A model generated the notes under the pieces. The model made no database searches. It was not told the DNA's origin and saw nothing but the letters and a program-made list of their open reading frames with translations. A program made the position numbers and the translations under genes. Positions 1 through 7,480 of a DNA stretch of 10,411 bases are shown here, piece after piece; position 1 is the first letter of the stretch; each line of letters opens with the position of its first letter. The DNA comes from an uncultured Marmoricola sp. (lineage in GTDB: Bacteria > Actinomycetota > Actinomycetes > Propionibacteriales > Nocardioidaceae), in contig CALMMO010000221.1 of NCBI GenBank assembly GCA_937868455.1, positions 1-10,411 of the forward strand. Reading direction: 5' to 3'.

Positions 1-1181
1 GGACCAGCTGGCATCGGCATAACCGACCTCATTTGATCAGTGAAAGCTGCCGAGCCCCGTGGGTTGCCGCCAGGTTGCGCGAAAGCTGTGGACCTGAGGG
101 CAGCAATATTGGTGGGAACGATGTAACCGGTCTTAGCCAGAGCCTTCGCGGAGTCCTCGCTGGACAAAAAGGCCAGAAGATCTGCGGCTTGATCTGGATG
201 CTCGCTCTTCTTGGCCAAGCAGAAGCCCTTGATCATTGCGGTTGTCGCATTGCGGCTGAGCTTCGGCATCGGCATCGTGCCGAACAAGAACCCCGGCTTT
301 TCCCTGATCACCGGGGTGAGTGTCCGATCGCCCACCAGCATGCCAAGTCGGCCATCCATGAACCGTTGAACGGCGCCGCGTTGAGCCAACTCACCTGCTG
401 TGTAAACGTGCTCGGGTCTGCGCAGCAGTCGAAGGAGTGGGCGAAGACCTGCTAAGGACTCAGGGGTTTCCAAGCTGAGCTTGGTGGGTTTAGCGGGGTC
501 ATCAACTAGCGAGCCTCCAGCGGACAAAATGAACGGCGCAAAGTGGTTCAGATCACGCGGCACCTCAACTCCCCGCGAACGCTGCGTGGATGCCCTGCGT
601 GCCGCCTTCGCAAATTGCTGGAAACTCCACCCTGATGAAGCATTGGGTAGCCGGTCGCCTGGGGGAACCAAGCTGCGCAACTTGACTAAAGCCGGGTTGT
701 AGTAGACGACCAGAGGTGAGACTTCGGTCGGCATACATTGCAGATGGGCATCGGCGCTGTAGCTCTCGAGAGCGACGCGCTCGTAACCGTCACCGAAGTC
801 GAGGTGACGCTCGCCGAGGAGTTCATCAACGGGTCGACTGATGCGTTCGCTGCGCAACTGGGGCAAGTCAGCTTGAGTCACCATGAACAAGTCTGGGGTA
901 GCGTCGGCTTTCGCCTGGTCCACAACCGAAGCCATCGCTTTGGCGTGATCAGAGAAGGTCTGAAGCTTCACCCTGACCTTGGGATATTGCACCTCAAAGC
1001 TCTTCACCAACTCGACGTAGGTGGCAAGCACTGGCTCCGAACCGTAGACCGCCAGCGAAATCGTCGCCGGCATTGGTGGCTTGGCTGACTTAGTGGGAGC
1101 GGGGGCCGACCCTGGGGCGGTGCAGCTGGTGAGTCCGAGCGCGATGACTCCCACGGCAGCCGTGACGCTCGAGCGCAGCAT
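1..1181 (-). CDS. ABC transporter substrate-binding lipoprotein, family 1 type (3' end outside window)
   Basis: On the minus strand an open frame of 393 codons runs from ATG at 1181-1179 to the window edge, so the C-terminus is missing. The N-terminus is a short lipoprotein signal: MLRSS, a hydrophobic stretch, then lipobox LTSC with the lipidated Cys at residue 20. A Pro/Ala/Lys linker follows. The mature part begins ATISLAVYG and continues with a helix-rich region, a central VVYYNPALV segment and a GWSFQQFAKAAR segment, then near the end LAKKSEHPDQAADLLAFLSS and GYIVPTN. These are hallmarks of bacterial extracellular solute-binding proteins family 1, which bind sugars or similar solutes outside the membrane and deliver them to an ABC permease. 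About 393 visible residues against a usual 400-440 means little is missing. No permease or ATPase gene lies in the window, so the substrate cannot be named. A strong ribosome site supports the start. Confidence 0.88.
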   Translation of the reverse strand, partial: MLRSSVTAAVGVIALGLTSCTAPGSAPAPTKSAKPPMPATISLAVYGSEPVLATYVELVKSFEVQYPKVRVKLQTFSDHAKAMASVVDQAKADATPDLFMVTQADLPQLRSERISRPVDELLGERHLDFGDGYERVALESYSADAHLQCMPTEVSPLVVYYNPALVKLRSLVPPGDRLPNASSGWSFQQFAKAARRASTQRSRGVEVPRDLNHFAPFILSAGGSLVDDPAKPTKLSLETPESLAGLRPLLRLLRRPEHVYTAGELAQRGAVQRFMDGRLGMLVGDRTLTPVIREKPGFLFGTMPMPKLSRNATTAMIKGFCLAKKSEHPDQAADLLAFLSSEDSAKALAKTGYIVPTNIAALRSTAFAQPGGNPRGSAAFTDQMRSVMPMPAG

Positions 1182-1184
1182 GAG

Positions 1185-1193
1185 ATCCCTCCC
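1185..1193 (-). promoter_or_regulatory. Shine-Dalgarno site of the solute-binding protein
   Basis: Read on the minus strand the bases are GGGAGGGAT, placed three bases before the ATG at 1181, with the GGAGG core about six bases away. This fixes the start and places the lipoprotein signal exactly at the N-terminus. Confidence 0.7.
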
Positions 1194-1201
1194 GATAGGC
1201 A

Positions 1202-1231
1202 TGTGTACCGACACCCTAGCCCGATCTTCAA
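1202..1231 (-). promoter_or_regulatory. Possible promoter of the solute-binding protein gene
   Basis: On the minus strand TTGAAG (1231-1226) and TACACA (1207-1202) are separated by 18 bases. The expected start of transcription near 1195 would leave a very short leader holding the ribosome site. The match to sigma-70-type boxes is only partial, so this is a suggestion. The rest of the 1182-1317 gap shows nothing clear. Confidence 0.25.
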
Positions 1232-1317
1232 TCACGCATGTCGTGTTCGGCGCACGTACAGTGCCGTGCATGGATCGATCCCGTCGCCACCATCGCCCCG
1301 CGCTCCCGGGGGCTGAG

Positions 1318-1875
1318 ATGTTCGAGGCCGTTGTCGGTGGAATTGATCCTGCCCTCATGAGCGAGGCAGCCGAGCGTTGTGCCACGGCCCTGGTGCGGGG
1401 AACTGGACCAGGCGATGACGACGTCGTACGTCGACTCATCACCCTGGCTGACTCTGAGGGTTTGGATTCATTGGCTCAGGTGTGGTCGCACGCACCTGCA
1501 GACTCAATCGCCGGCGCCCTATGGCGGCTGTATCTGCTGCGCACCTTCGTCTATAACTCCCCCAACCAAGCCTCCGCTGAATATGCCGCAGGGCGACCCA
1601 ATTCAGGGGCCGCTGACGTGGTGGCAGGTGTCGTCGACCCGCCTGGGCCCGAGGAAGTGAAAGCGCTTGTCGACACGGTCCTCAGCGGAGTGGCACAGGC
1701 AGACTTCGCTGACGCGTTGTTTAGAGGAGCAGCCTTCGCACACGTGGTCGCTCTGGGCAGGGCACGGCTCAATGCTGCCGACGCCCAACAATCTGCCCGG
1801 TTGGCCACCTTGGCCGACCAACTCCATCACGCCGGGCGTTTGGAACTCGCCGGTCATCTAGGTGACATCAGTTAG
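1318..1875 (+). CDS. Uncharacterised actinobacterial protein, 185 residues
   Basis: I do not recognise a named family. The start chosen is the ATG at 1318, preceded at 1308-1312 by GGGGG. Upstream in-frame ATGs at 1201 and 1270 lack a ribosome site and encode an Arg/His-rich, non-conserved-looking stretch. The protein begins MFEAVVGGIDPALMSEAAERC and is soluble, Ala-rich and probably all-helical, with no signal peptide or membrane span. Conspicuous segments are LADSEGLDSLAQVWSHAP, GALWRLYLLRTF and VAGVVDPPGPEEVKALVDT. From memory, similar GALWRLY and PPGPEEV proteins occur in other actinobacteria annotated as hypothetical or vaguely DNA-binding, but no helix-turn-helix is obvious here. It runs in the same direction as the MazF-like gene 113 bases downstream. 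It does not resemble an AbrB, RHH or Phd antitoxin, so I do not call it the partner of that gene. Confidence 0.75.
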   Translation: MFEAVVGGIDPALMSEAAERCATALVRGTGPGDDDVVRRLITLADSEGLDSLAQVWSHAPADSIAGALWRLYLLRTFVYNSPNQASAEYAAGRPNSGAADVVAGVVDPPGPEEVKALVDTVLSGVAQADFADALFRGAAFAHVVALGRARLNAADAQQSARLATLADQLHHAGRLELAGHLGDIS

Positions 1876-1885
1876 CCTTACCCAC

Positions 1886-1966
1886 GCGTCGGGCTGTGGC
1901 AGCCCCGGGTCCCAAATAAAGCCGCTACGAGCGGCCACGCGCCGTGAGGCGCTCCCAGCCCGACGC
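1886..1966 (+). other. Highly structured intergenic RNA element (candidate leader, terminator or switch)
   Basis: The spacer between the two plus-strand genes has three nested pairings. An 11-bp perfect outer stem joins 1886-1896 (gcgtcgggctg) to 1956-1966 (cagcccgacgc). Inside it lie a 6-bp hairpin at 1921-1935 (gccgct, loop acg, agcggc) and a 5-bp hairpin at 1939-1952 (gcgcc, loop gtga, ggcgc). The latter loop is a GNRA tetraloop. A competing hairpin, gggctg-tgg-cagccc at 1891-1905, uses the same bases as the outer stem. The last paired base is 11 bases before the AGGAGG of the next gene. No run of T follows, so it is not a classical intrinsic terminator. Termination, protection of the upstream mRNA, or a regulatory leader for the MazF-like gene are all possible. 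Confidence 0.5.
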
Positions 1967-1977
1967 ACCTAACCATG

Positions 1978-1983
1978 AGGAGG
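1978..1983 (+). promoter_or_regulatory. Shine-Dalgarno site deciding the MazF-like start
   Basis: A perfect AGGAGG lies five bases before GTG at 1989. It rules out the in-frame GTG at 1944, which sits in the loop of a hairpin and has no ribosome site. Confidence 0.8.
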
Positions 1984-1988
1984 TTCTG

Positions 1989-2459
1989 GTGAGACTGCCT
2001 CGCATCCGGTTGGTGTGGCCACATCGCTGGCTGCCACGCCGCACACCGGCCCAGGCTCCTACAACGGCTCCTACACCCACGCCTGTCCCCACGCAGGTCC
2101 CAGTGCTCGGCGATGGCGTGGCCGAACCTGGCGAAGTTGTGTGGGCCTGGGTGCCTTACGAAGAGGACCCCACCAGAGGCAAAGACCGTCCCGTCCTGGT
2201 GATCGAACGCACCGAAGACACCGTGTTGGTGCTACCTATGACCAGCGTCGATCACGATCGCGATGCTGCCCAAGAGGCTGCCGAAGGCCGCTTTTGGATG
2301 GATATTGGCACCGGCAATTGGGATGTGCACCACCGACCATCCGAAGTGCGCCTAGACCGGATCGTTGAGATCGCTGATGCGGATGTGCGCCGCGAGGGCG
2401 CCACCCTCGACCCGCTCTTGTTTGCCCAGGTCATCCAGGCCGCGGCGGCCTACCGCTAG
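1989..2459 (+). CDS. PemK/MazF-like family protein, apparently orphan
   Basis: The product is 156 residues from GTG 1989. Residues 1-18 are basic and Trp-containing. Residues 19-38 form a Pro/Thr/Ala-rich linker. The PemK/MazF-like core starts at about residue 47 with PGEVVWAWVPYEED, followed by GKDRPVLVIE (64-73) and a VLPMTSVDHD strand (81-90). The Arg in DRPVLVI and the Thr/Ser in PMTS occupy the positions of the conserved Arg and Thr of MazF endoribonucleases. By family, MazF/PemK toxins cleave single-stranded mRNA at short sites and are held in check by a small antitoxin encoded just upstream. No antitoxin gene is adjacent here. Actinobacteria carry a related branch with the VWAWVPYEED signature that is often solitary, and toxicity has not been shown for this one. 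Its stop codon overlaps that of convergent hrpA. Confidence 0.82.
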   Translation: MRLPRIRLVWPHRWLPRRTPAQAPTTAPTPTPVPTQVPVLGDGVAEPGEVVWAWVPYEEDPTRGKDRPVLVIERTEDTVLVLPMTSVDHDRDAAQEAAEGRFWMDIGTGNWDVHHRPSEVRLDRIVEIADADVRREGATLDPLLFAQVIQAAAAYR

Positions 2460-5400
2460 GCATCAAGCAGGGCCCGAATGCGCTGATCAGAGACCTTGAT
2501 GGGCGTGCCCAACTGTTGGGCCCACAACGACACCCGGTACTCCTCAAGCAACCAGCGGACTTGAGTCATACCCGCACCCACCACAGCGGCGTCCTCCACT
2601 CGGTGTGACCAGGCACTTTGGAGTGGGGAGATCCGATCCATCAGTTCGCGGTCTTTCGCGACCTGCCCGCTCAATCGCTGGGCCCGTAGCTTCAGCGCGG
2701 CTAGATAGCGTGGGTAGTGCACCAACGCCGACCCTGCCTCGGCAATGAATCCAGGTTTGATCAAGCCGCTCAGTTGCCTAGCCATATCTGTGCGAGCGGG
2801 CAGTTCGACCATCTCTGCTCGGCCACTGAGCGCCTTATCGACCTCACGCCATGCAGCCAAGATGTCGATGACCAGTCGCAGCACCTGATTGCTGCGCTCG
2901 GACACCTCAGACCTTGCCCGAGCAAGGGCACGATCAAAGGCTGCCTCGTCACGCACGTCGGCTAGTTCAGCTGTGTCGAGAGCGTTGAGAACGCAGTCAT
3001 CAAGCAACTCCCCCACCGAGGAGTACGGCGATCCAGCCAGCACCAACTTCTCTGTGTTGGAGAGCCCACTGGCCAAGTCAGGAGCGGGCGTGTTGATCGC
3101 GAGGAGGCGGCGTACTCCTAGCCGGTGGCGGGCACTTTGTTCATCAACGCTCGTGGCGATGACGACTCCAACGCCGTCACCTTCGTCGTCCAAGGCCGGA
3201 AAGCCCAGGACTTCATGACCGGCCCGCACCTGTCGAAACGTGGGTTCCAAGGTGCCGAAGGCCCAGTGGCGTTGCGCAGAGCTGGTGATGCCAGCGTGCT
3301 GGGCCACATGAGCCACTGCTTGTTCAAACGAGGCTCGCAACGGTGCCTTGAGGGCTTCCAGGTCGCGACCTGTGGCCACCACCTCCCCCTCGCCATCAAT
3401 GACGCGATATCGAGGACGCAAGTGGGCCGGCACAGCTTCGTAGTTCCAGGCATCGGCTGGCACATGCACCCCAGTGCGCGATCGTAAGTAGCTGCTCAAT
3501 GCGGTGGTGAGCGGCTCATGACCTGGGGTGACATCGGCTAGGAACCTGCGCGCCATGTCGGGCACAGGGACGAAGCTGACCCGCAAGTGTTTAGGCAGCG
3601 ACCTGATCAATGCGATGACTAGTTCTTCGCGAACTCCAGGCACATGCCAGCTGAAATCTGCCTCACTGACTTGATTCAGAGTCGCCAAGGGCACATCGAG
3701 CGTGACTCCGTCACGTTCATCACCGGGTGAGAAGTGGTAGCTCAGCGTGAGGTCCCAGGTGCCTTGGGTCCAGGTGCTGGGGAACTGGGCAGCGGTGGGG
3801 CCGACCCCTTCGCGCACCAACATCGCCGGGTCAAAGGTGAGCAGATCGGGTTGAGAGCGTCGAGTCTTGCGCCACCAGGAGTCGAAATGCGACCCGCTGA
3901 CTACCTCGGCAGGCACCTTGGCGTCGTAAAAGTCGAACAAGGTGCCCTCATCAACCACGATGCCTCGACGTCGGGCGCGATGCTCCAACTCTTGAGCCTC
4001 ATCTAGCAAGCGTCGGTTCTCTTCGGTGAATCGGTGCTGGTTGTGCCACTCCCCTTGGACCAATGCGTGCCTGATGAACAGTTCGCGAGCTAACTCTGGA
4101 TCGTGCTGAGCAAACGACGCGAGTCGTTGGGCGACCAGTGGCACCCCAAACAACGTCACGCGTTCATAGGCCATCACCTGAGCCCGCTTGCGTGACCAGT
4201 GCGGTTCTGACCACTGGCGCTTGACCAGGTGGGCACCCAGCCGCTCGGCCCAGGCTGGATTAATCGCTGCTACTTGTCGCCCCCACAGCCGGCTGGTCTC
4301 AACCAGTTCTCCAGCCATCACGAAATCCGGTTGGCTGCGATGCAGCGCAGAGCCAGGAAAGATGGAGAACTTCGCGTTGCGCGCTCCGAGGTACTCCTTA
4401 CGGCGCTCATCGCGCAGGCCAATGTGCGAAAGCAGACCGCTAAGCAATGCCTGATGGATCGCGTCCCCATCGGGGGTGTCGGCAGGGTGCCCAGGTCGCA
4501 GACGACTTTGGCGAGCGACCTGACGAATCTGAGTTTCAAGTTCTTGCCACTCACGGATGCGCAAGTAGTTGAGGTGCTCCTCTTTGCACATCCTCCTGAA
4601 AGCACTGGAGGAGAGTTCACGCTGTTGGGTGCGCACGTGCTGCCACAGGTTGAGCCACCCAATGAAATCTGAGCGGGGGTCCTTGAAGCGCGCGTGAAGT
4701 TGGTCTGCGCGCGCCCGATGCTCCACTGGGCGCTCGCGCGGGTCCTGGATCGACAACGCAGCCACGATCACCAACACCTCGCGCAGACACCCGAGGCGAT
4801 CGGCCTCCACCACCATGCGCCCTAGCCGTGGGTCGATGGGCAATCTGGCCAAGGTGCGGCCCAATCGAGTGATGTGACCAGAACTCGATAGCGCAGCTAA
4901 CTCCTGCAGCGTTTGCTGACCCGCCTTGATGTTGCGCGAATCGGGTGGCTCCACAAACGGGAACCTCGCCATCTCGCCAAGTCGCAGAGCGGCCATCTGC
5001 AAGATCACGCTGGCCAAGTTGGTGCGCAGGATCTCGGGCTCGGTGAAGTCAGGACGGGCCTCGAAGTCAGCTTCGTCGTACAACCTGATGGCGATGCCTG
5101 GCCCCACGCGGCCACAGCGACCGGCCCGCTGATTGGCCGAGGCCTTGCTCACGGGCTCGATTGGCAAGCGCTGCACCTTGGTCCGCACCGAATAGCGAGA
5201 GATGCGTGCCAGCCCCGAATCAATCACGTAACGAACACCGGGGACGGTCAGCGACGTCTCGGCAACGTTGGTGGCCAACACCACGCGTCGCCGGGTGTGG
5301 GCAGCAAAAACGCGATGTTGCTCGGCTGCTGAAAGCCTGGAATAGAGCGGGACGATGTCAAATCCGCCGCGAGAGTTCGCAGGTCCTTCGCTTAGATTGC

Positions 5401-6148
5401 CCAGGGCCTCTGCGACGTCCTTGATCTCGCGCTCGCCAGGCAAGAACACCAAGATGTCGCCGGTGCCTTCTGCGCACAGTTCTTTGACCGCATCGAGGAT
5501 CGCCTCTGTCTGATCGCGTACGACGACTTCACCTTCCTCATCGAGGTCATCAGGCACCTCGGTGAGCGGGCGATATGTCACTTCGACTGGATAGGTGCGG
5601 CCGGTGACTTCAATCACTGGCGCGTTGTTGAAGTGTTCGGAGAAGCGATCCACATCGATCGTGGCCGAGGTGATGATCACCATGAGATCTGGTCTCTTGG
5701 GCAGCAAACGCTTGAGGTATCCCAAGATGAAGTCGATATTGAGGCTGCGCTCGTGAGCCTCATCGATGATCAAGGTGTCGTATTTGCGCAACTGTGGGTC
5801 GTGTTGAAGTTCGGCGAGCAAGATTCCATCGGTCATTACCTTGATGGCACTGCGTGCGCTGGTGTGGTCGGTGAATCTGACTTGATAGCCGACCTCCTCC
5901 CCCAGCTGCACACCAAGCTCTTCGCTGAGGCGCTCGGCCACGCTGCGAGCCGCAATTCGTCGGGGTTGCGTGTGTCCGATCAGCCCAGATGAGCCTCGAC
6001 CAAGCTCGAGACAGATCTTGGGTAGCTGGGTCGTCTTGCCGCTGCCGGTCTCGCCGGCCACCACCACAACTTGGTTGCCTCGTAGCGCCGCGATGATGTC
6101 ATCGCGGCGCTGGGAGACGGGGAGTTCAGGCGGGTAGGTGATCTTCAC
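2456..6148 (-). CDS. hrpA: ATP-dependent RNA helicase HrpA (DEAH/RHA family)
   Basis: This is a 1230-residue cytoplasmic DEAH-box RNA helicase, near the usual 1,200-1,300 for HrpA. Visible motifs in order are Walker A GETGSGKT (32-39), Ia TQPRR (60-64), DEAH (129-132), SAT (161-163), the ATNVAETSLTVPG segment (292-304) and motif VI QRAGRCGR (340-347). Winged-helix, ratchet and OB-like regions follow, then the long C-terminal part typical of bacterial HrpA (DUF3418 type). In E. coli, HrpA has been linked to mRNA processing and to rescue of stalled ribosomes. The start is GTG at 6148-6146, just before the conserved ITYPPELPVS. There is no good ribosome site, and it lies 40 bases after the stop of the upstream membrane-protein gene, so read-through from that unit is plausible. 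No frameshift or missing motif is seen. Confidence 0.95.
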   Translation of the reverse strand: MKITYPPELPVSQRRDDIIAALRGNQVVVVAGETGSGKTTQLPKICLELGRGSSGLIGHTQPRRIAARSVAERLSEELGVQLGEEVGYQVRFTDHTSARSAIKVMTDGILLAELQHDPQLRKYDTLIIDEAHERSLNIDFILGYLKRLLPKRPDLMVIITSATIDVDRFSEHFNNAPVIEVTGRTYPVEVTYRPLTEVPDDLDEEGEVVVRDQTEAILDAVKELCAEGTGDILVFLPGEREIKDVAEALGNLSEGPANSRGGFDIVPLYSRLSAAEQHRVFAAHTRRRVVLATNVAETSLTVPGVRYVIDSGLARISRYSVRTKVQRLPIEPVSKASANQRAGRCGRVGPGIAIRLYDEADFEARPDFTEPEILRTNLASVILQMAALRLGEMARFPFVEPPDSRNIKAGQQTLQELAALSSSGHITRLGRTLARLPIDPRLGRMVVEADRLGCLREVLVIVAALSIQDPRERPVEHRARADQLHARFKDPRSDFIGWLNLWQHVRTQQRELSSSAFRRMCKEEHLNYLRIREWQELETQIRQVARQSRLRPGHPADTPDGDAIHQALLSGLLSHIGLRDERRKEYLGARNAKFSIFPGSALHRSQPDFVMAGELVETSRLWGRQVAAINPAWAERLGAHLVKRQWSEPHWSRKRAQVMAYERVTLFGVPLVAQRLASFAQHDPELARELFIRHALVQGEWHNQHRFTEENRRLLDEAQELEHRARRRGIVVDEGTLFDFYDAKVPAEVVSGSHFDSWWRKTRRSQPDLLTFDPAMLVREGVGPTAAQFPSTWTQGTWDLTLSYHFSPGDERDGVTLDVPLATLNQVSEADFSWHVPGVREELVIALIRSLPKHLRVSFVPVPDMARRFLADVTPGHEPLTTALSSYLRSRTGVHVPADAWNYEAVPAHLRPRYRVIDGEGEVVATGRDLEALKAPLRASFEQAVAHVAQHAGITSSAQRHWAFGTLEPTFRQVRAGHEVLGFPALDDEGDGVGVVIATSVDEQSARHRLGVRRLLAINTPAPDLASGLSNTEKLVLAGSPYSSVGELLDDCVLNALDTAELADVRDEAAFDRALARARSEVSERSNQVLRLVIDILAAWREVDKALSGRAEMVELPARTDMARQLSGLIKPGFIAEAGSALVHYPRYLAALKLRAQRLSGQVAKDRELMDRISPLQSAWSHRVEDAAVVGAGMTQVRWLLEEYRVSLWAQQLGTPIKVSDQRIRALLDA

Positions 6149-6188
6149 AGCGGCGTACAGTCTGCCCGACCCGAGAGTGCTTGCCGAA

Positions 6189-7136
6189 TTAGTTTGCCTG
6201 CGCGTGAGTGCGAGCGATCAGGTCATTGAGCAAGGCTGCACCGGTGTGAGCATCGTCGATGGTGACTGCATAGACCGACCCATCGGTGCGTTGTACGACG
6301 ATGCCGTCCCCACCGCGTAGCACTGAAGCGGCCTTGCCGAACATTCGAAGGCTGCCGCGGTAACCCCAGCCACCCCAGTCTCGAGGGCGAATGAGCTCCG
6401 CGCGGGCACTGGCAAGTTCCGATAGCGGCACGTGCAACTGCGGCCATCCCAACGGCCCCCACGATGTGATGAGCCCGCGGGCGTCAACACTCACGCGAAG
6501 CCCTGACGTGGTGATCCCCACGAAGGACAAGCACACCAACAGTGCCGCAGGAACCCAGTAACCCAAGACCCCCGCCACCGCTGCGCCTGCGAGTGCTGCG
6601 ACCACCAGTAGCCACGGCCACCACACTCGCACCTCGTGACTCCACGAGGCGATTTCGTGCGGGCCAAGGCCCAACCCAGCTCCGGCGCCCGGGTGTGGAT
6701 CTGGGAGAACGCCTCCCGATCGCGCGGCTACCAACGCCGCGACCACTAGGGGCACTCCGACAATCAGGGTTATCGCGACCACAGAGGGACCGTGCGCGTC
6801 TTGGGTTGAGGTGAGGCCGGATTGAGTCACCACAGTCCAGACAGCGATGCCGGTCGGTAGGGCCGCAAAGAAGGTCCATAGCCACAGCCACATCGAGCGC
6901 GATGCCTTTGTGGAGAGCCTCCAGGCGCTAAAGAAAGCCAGCCCAGCAGCGGTGACGCTGCAGGTCATCACAATCCACCAAAACACATTCACAGGGACCC
7001 ATGAGTTGGCCACTCCATCGAAGCCAAAGTGTGTGGCGACCGAGTCAGGCATGGAAGGTTTGGCGAGAACACCGAGTAGGACCGCGGCTAGGGCACTTGC
7101 CAATGCCACACATGCAGGTAGAACTTTGCGAGTCAT
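6189..7136 (-). CDS. DUF1648-type multi-span membrane protein
   Basis: The product is 315 residues and is an integral membrane protein. An N-terminal span (about 5-25) is followed by PDSVATHFGFDGVANSW (30-46), the signature of the DUF1648 domain. Further hydrophobic segments lie near 50-72, 81-103, 117-139 and 171-207. The soluble C-terminal part (about 208-315) contains VDARGLITSWGPLGWP and WGGWGYRGS (254-262), and then strands ending in a predicted helix. It resembles a PH-like domain often found in actinobacterial relatives. The molecular function of DUF1648 proteins is not established, though they are frequently encoded beside small GntR regulators, as here. The ATG overlaps the regulator's TGA (ATGA at 7136-7133), and a strong AGGAGG precedes it, so the two are co-transcribed. 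Confidence 0.85.
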   Translation of the reverse strand: MTRKVLPACVALASALAAVLLGVLAKPSMPDSVATHFGFDGVANSWVPVNVFWWIVMTCSVTAAGLAFFSAWRLSTKASRSMWLWLWTFFAALPTGIAVWTVVTQSGLTSTQDAHGPSVVAITLIVGVPLVVAALVAARSGGVLPDPHPGAGAGLGLGPHEIASWSHEVRVWWPWLLVVAALAGAAVAGVLGYWVPAALLVCLSFVGITTSGLRVSVDARGLITSWGPLGWPQLHVPLSELASARAELIRPRDWGGWGYRGSLRMFGKAASVLRGGDGIVVQRTDGSVYAVTIDDAHTGAALLNDLIARTHAQAN

Positions 7137-7480
7137 AGCGCCTCCTGAACGAGTCTGAGGATCTCGGAGTCGCTCTTGCCCACGTGCCGGGCCGCGGCGA
7201 CCACCGAATGGATCTGCTCATGCAGTTGAGCCTCCCCTGGCACCTGTGCAACAACCGTGACGTTGCGCCCACGACGCATGTCAACGAGTCCTTCATCGCG
7301 CAGTTCGGAGTAGGCCGCGCGCACGGTGTGCATGTTGACTCCCAACGCCGCTGCCAACTCTCTAACCGTAGGCAAAACGTCACCTACGCCAACCTCTCCT
7401 CGCCCGATGCTGCCGCGCACGCTGGCGGCAATCTGGACGAAGAGAGGTTGGCCTGAGGTGGGATCAACCCTAACGAGCAT
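7133..7480 (-). CDS. Short GntR-family regulator, YtrA-like
   Basis: The product is 115 residues from ATG 7480. The winged helix-turn-helix occupies about residues 8-78: SGQPLFVQIAASVRGSI, VGDVLPTVRELAAALGVN and HTVRAAYSELRDEGLVDMRR, a textbook GntR N-terminal domain. Only about 37 residues follow, predicted as two helices. This matches the YtrA subfamily, whose short tail serves dimerisation rather than binding of a large ligand. Longer in-frame starts up to 7690 exist, but the added sequence is antisense-like, Arg/Trp-rich and overlaps the neighbouring gene, so I reject them. It is ATGA-coupled to the DUF1648 membrane gene, its likely regulatory target. A 13-bp inverted repeat covers its start and predicted -10 box, suggesting autoregulation. 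The mRNA may be leaderless. Confidence 0.88.
   Translation of the reverse strand: MLVRVDPTSGQPLFVQIAASVRGSIGRGEVGVGDVLPTVRELAAALGVNMHTVRAAYSELRDEGLVDMRRGRNVTVVAQVPGEAQLHEQIHSVVAAARHVGKSDSEILRLVQEAL
7141..7146 (-). promoter_or_regulatory. Shine-Dalgarno site of the DUF1648 gene
   Basis: AGGAGG on the minus strand, four bases before the ATG at 7136, lies inside the last codons of the regulator gene. The DUF1648 gene is thus set up for efficient internal re-initiation, whereas the regulator itself shows no ribosome site. Confidence 0.75.

Noticed and set aside
33..1088. Plus-strand open frames opposite the solute-binding protein (33-455, 481-702, 738-1088)
   Set aside because: They lie antisense to a complete-looking lipoprotein gene and have Cys/Arg/His-rich, low-complexity products with no family features.
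1891..1905. Intrinsic terminator for the 185-residue protein gene
   Set aside because: The hairpin is stable, but no T-run follows and it competes with a longer stem, so I list the region as a structured element rather than a terminator.
1944..1988. Upstream GTG start at 1944 for the MazF-like gene
   Set aside because: It lies in a hairpin loop without a ribosome site, while GTG 1989 has a perfect AGGAGG at the right distance.
2717..5992. Several 60-150 codon plus-strand frames within hrpA
   Set aside because: They are antisense to an intact 1230-codon helicase with all motifs in order and show no domains or ribosome sites of their own.
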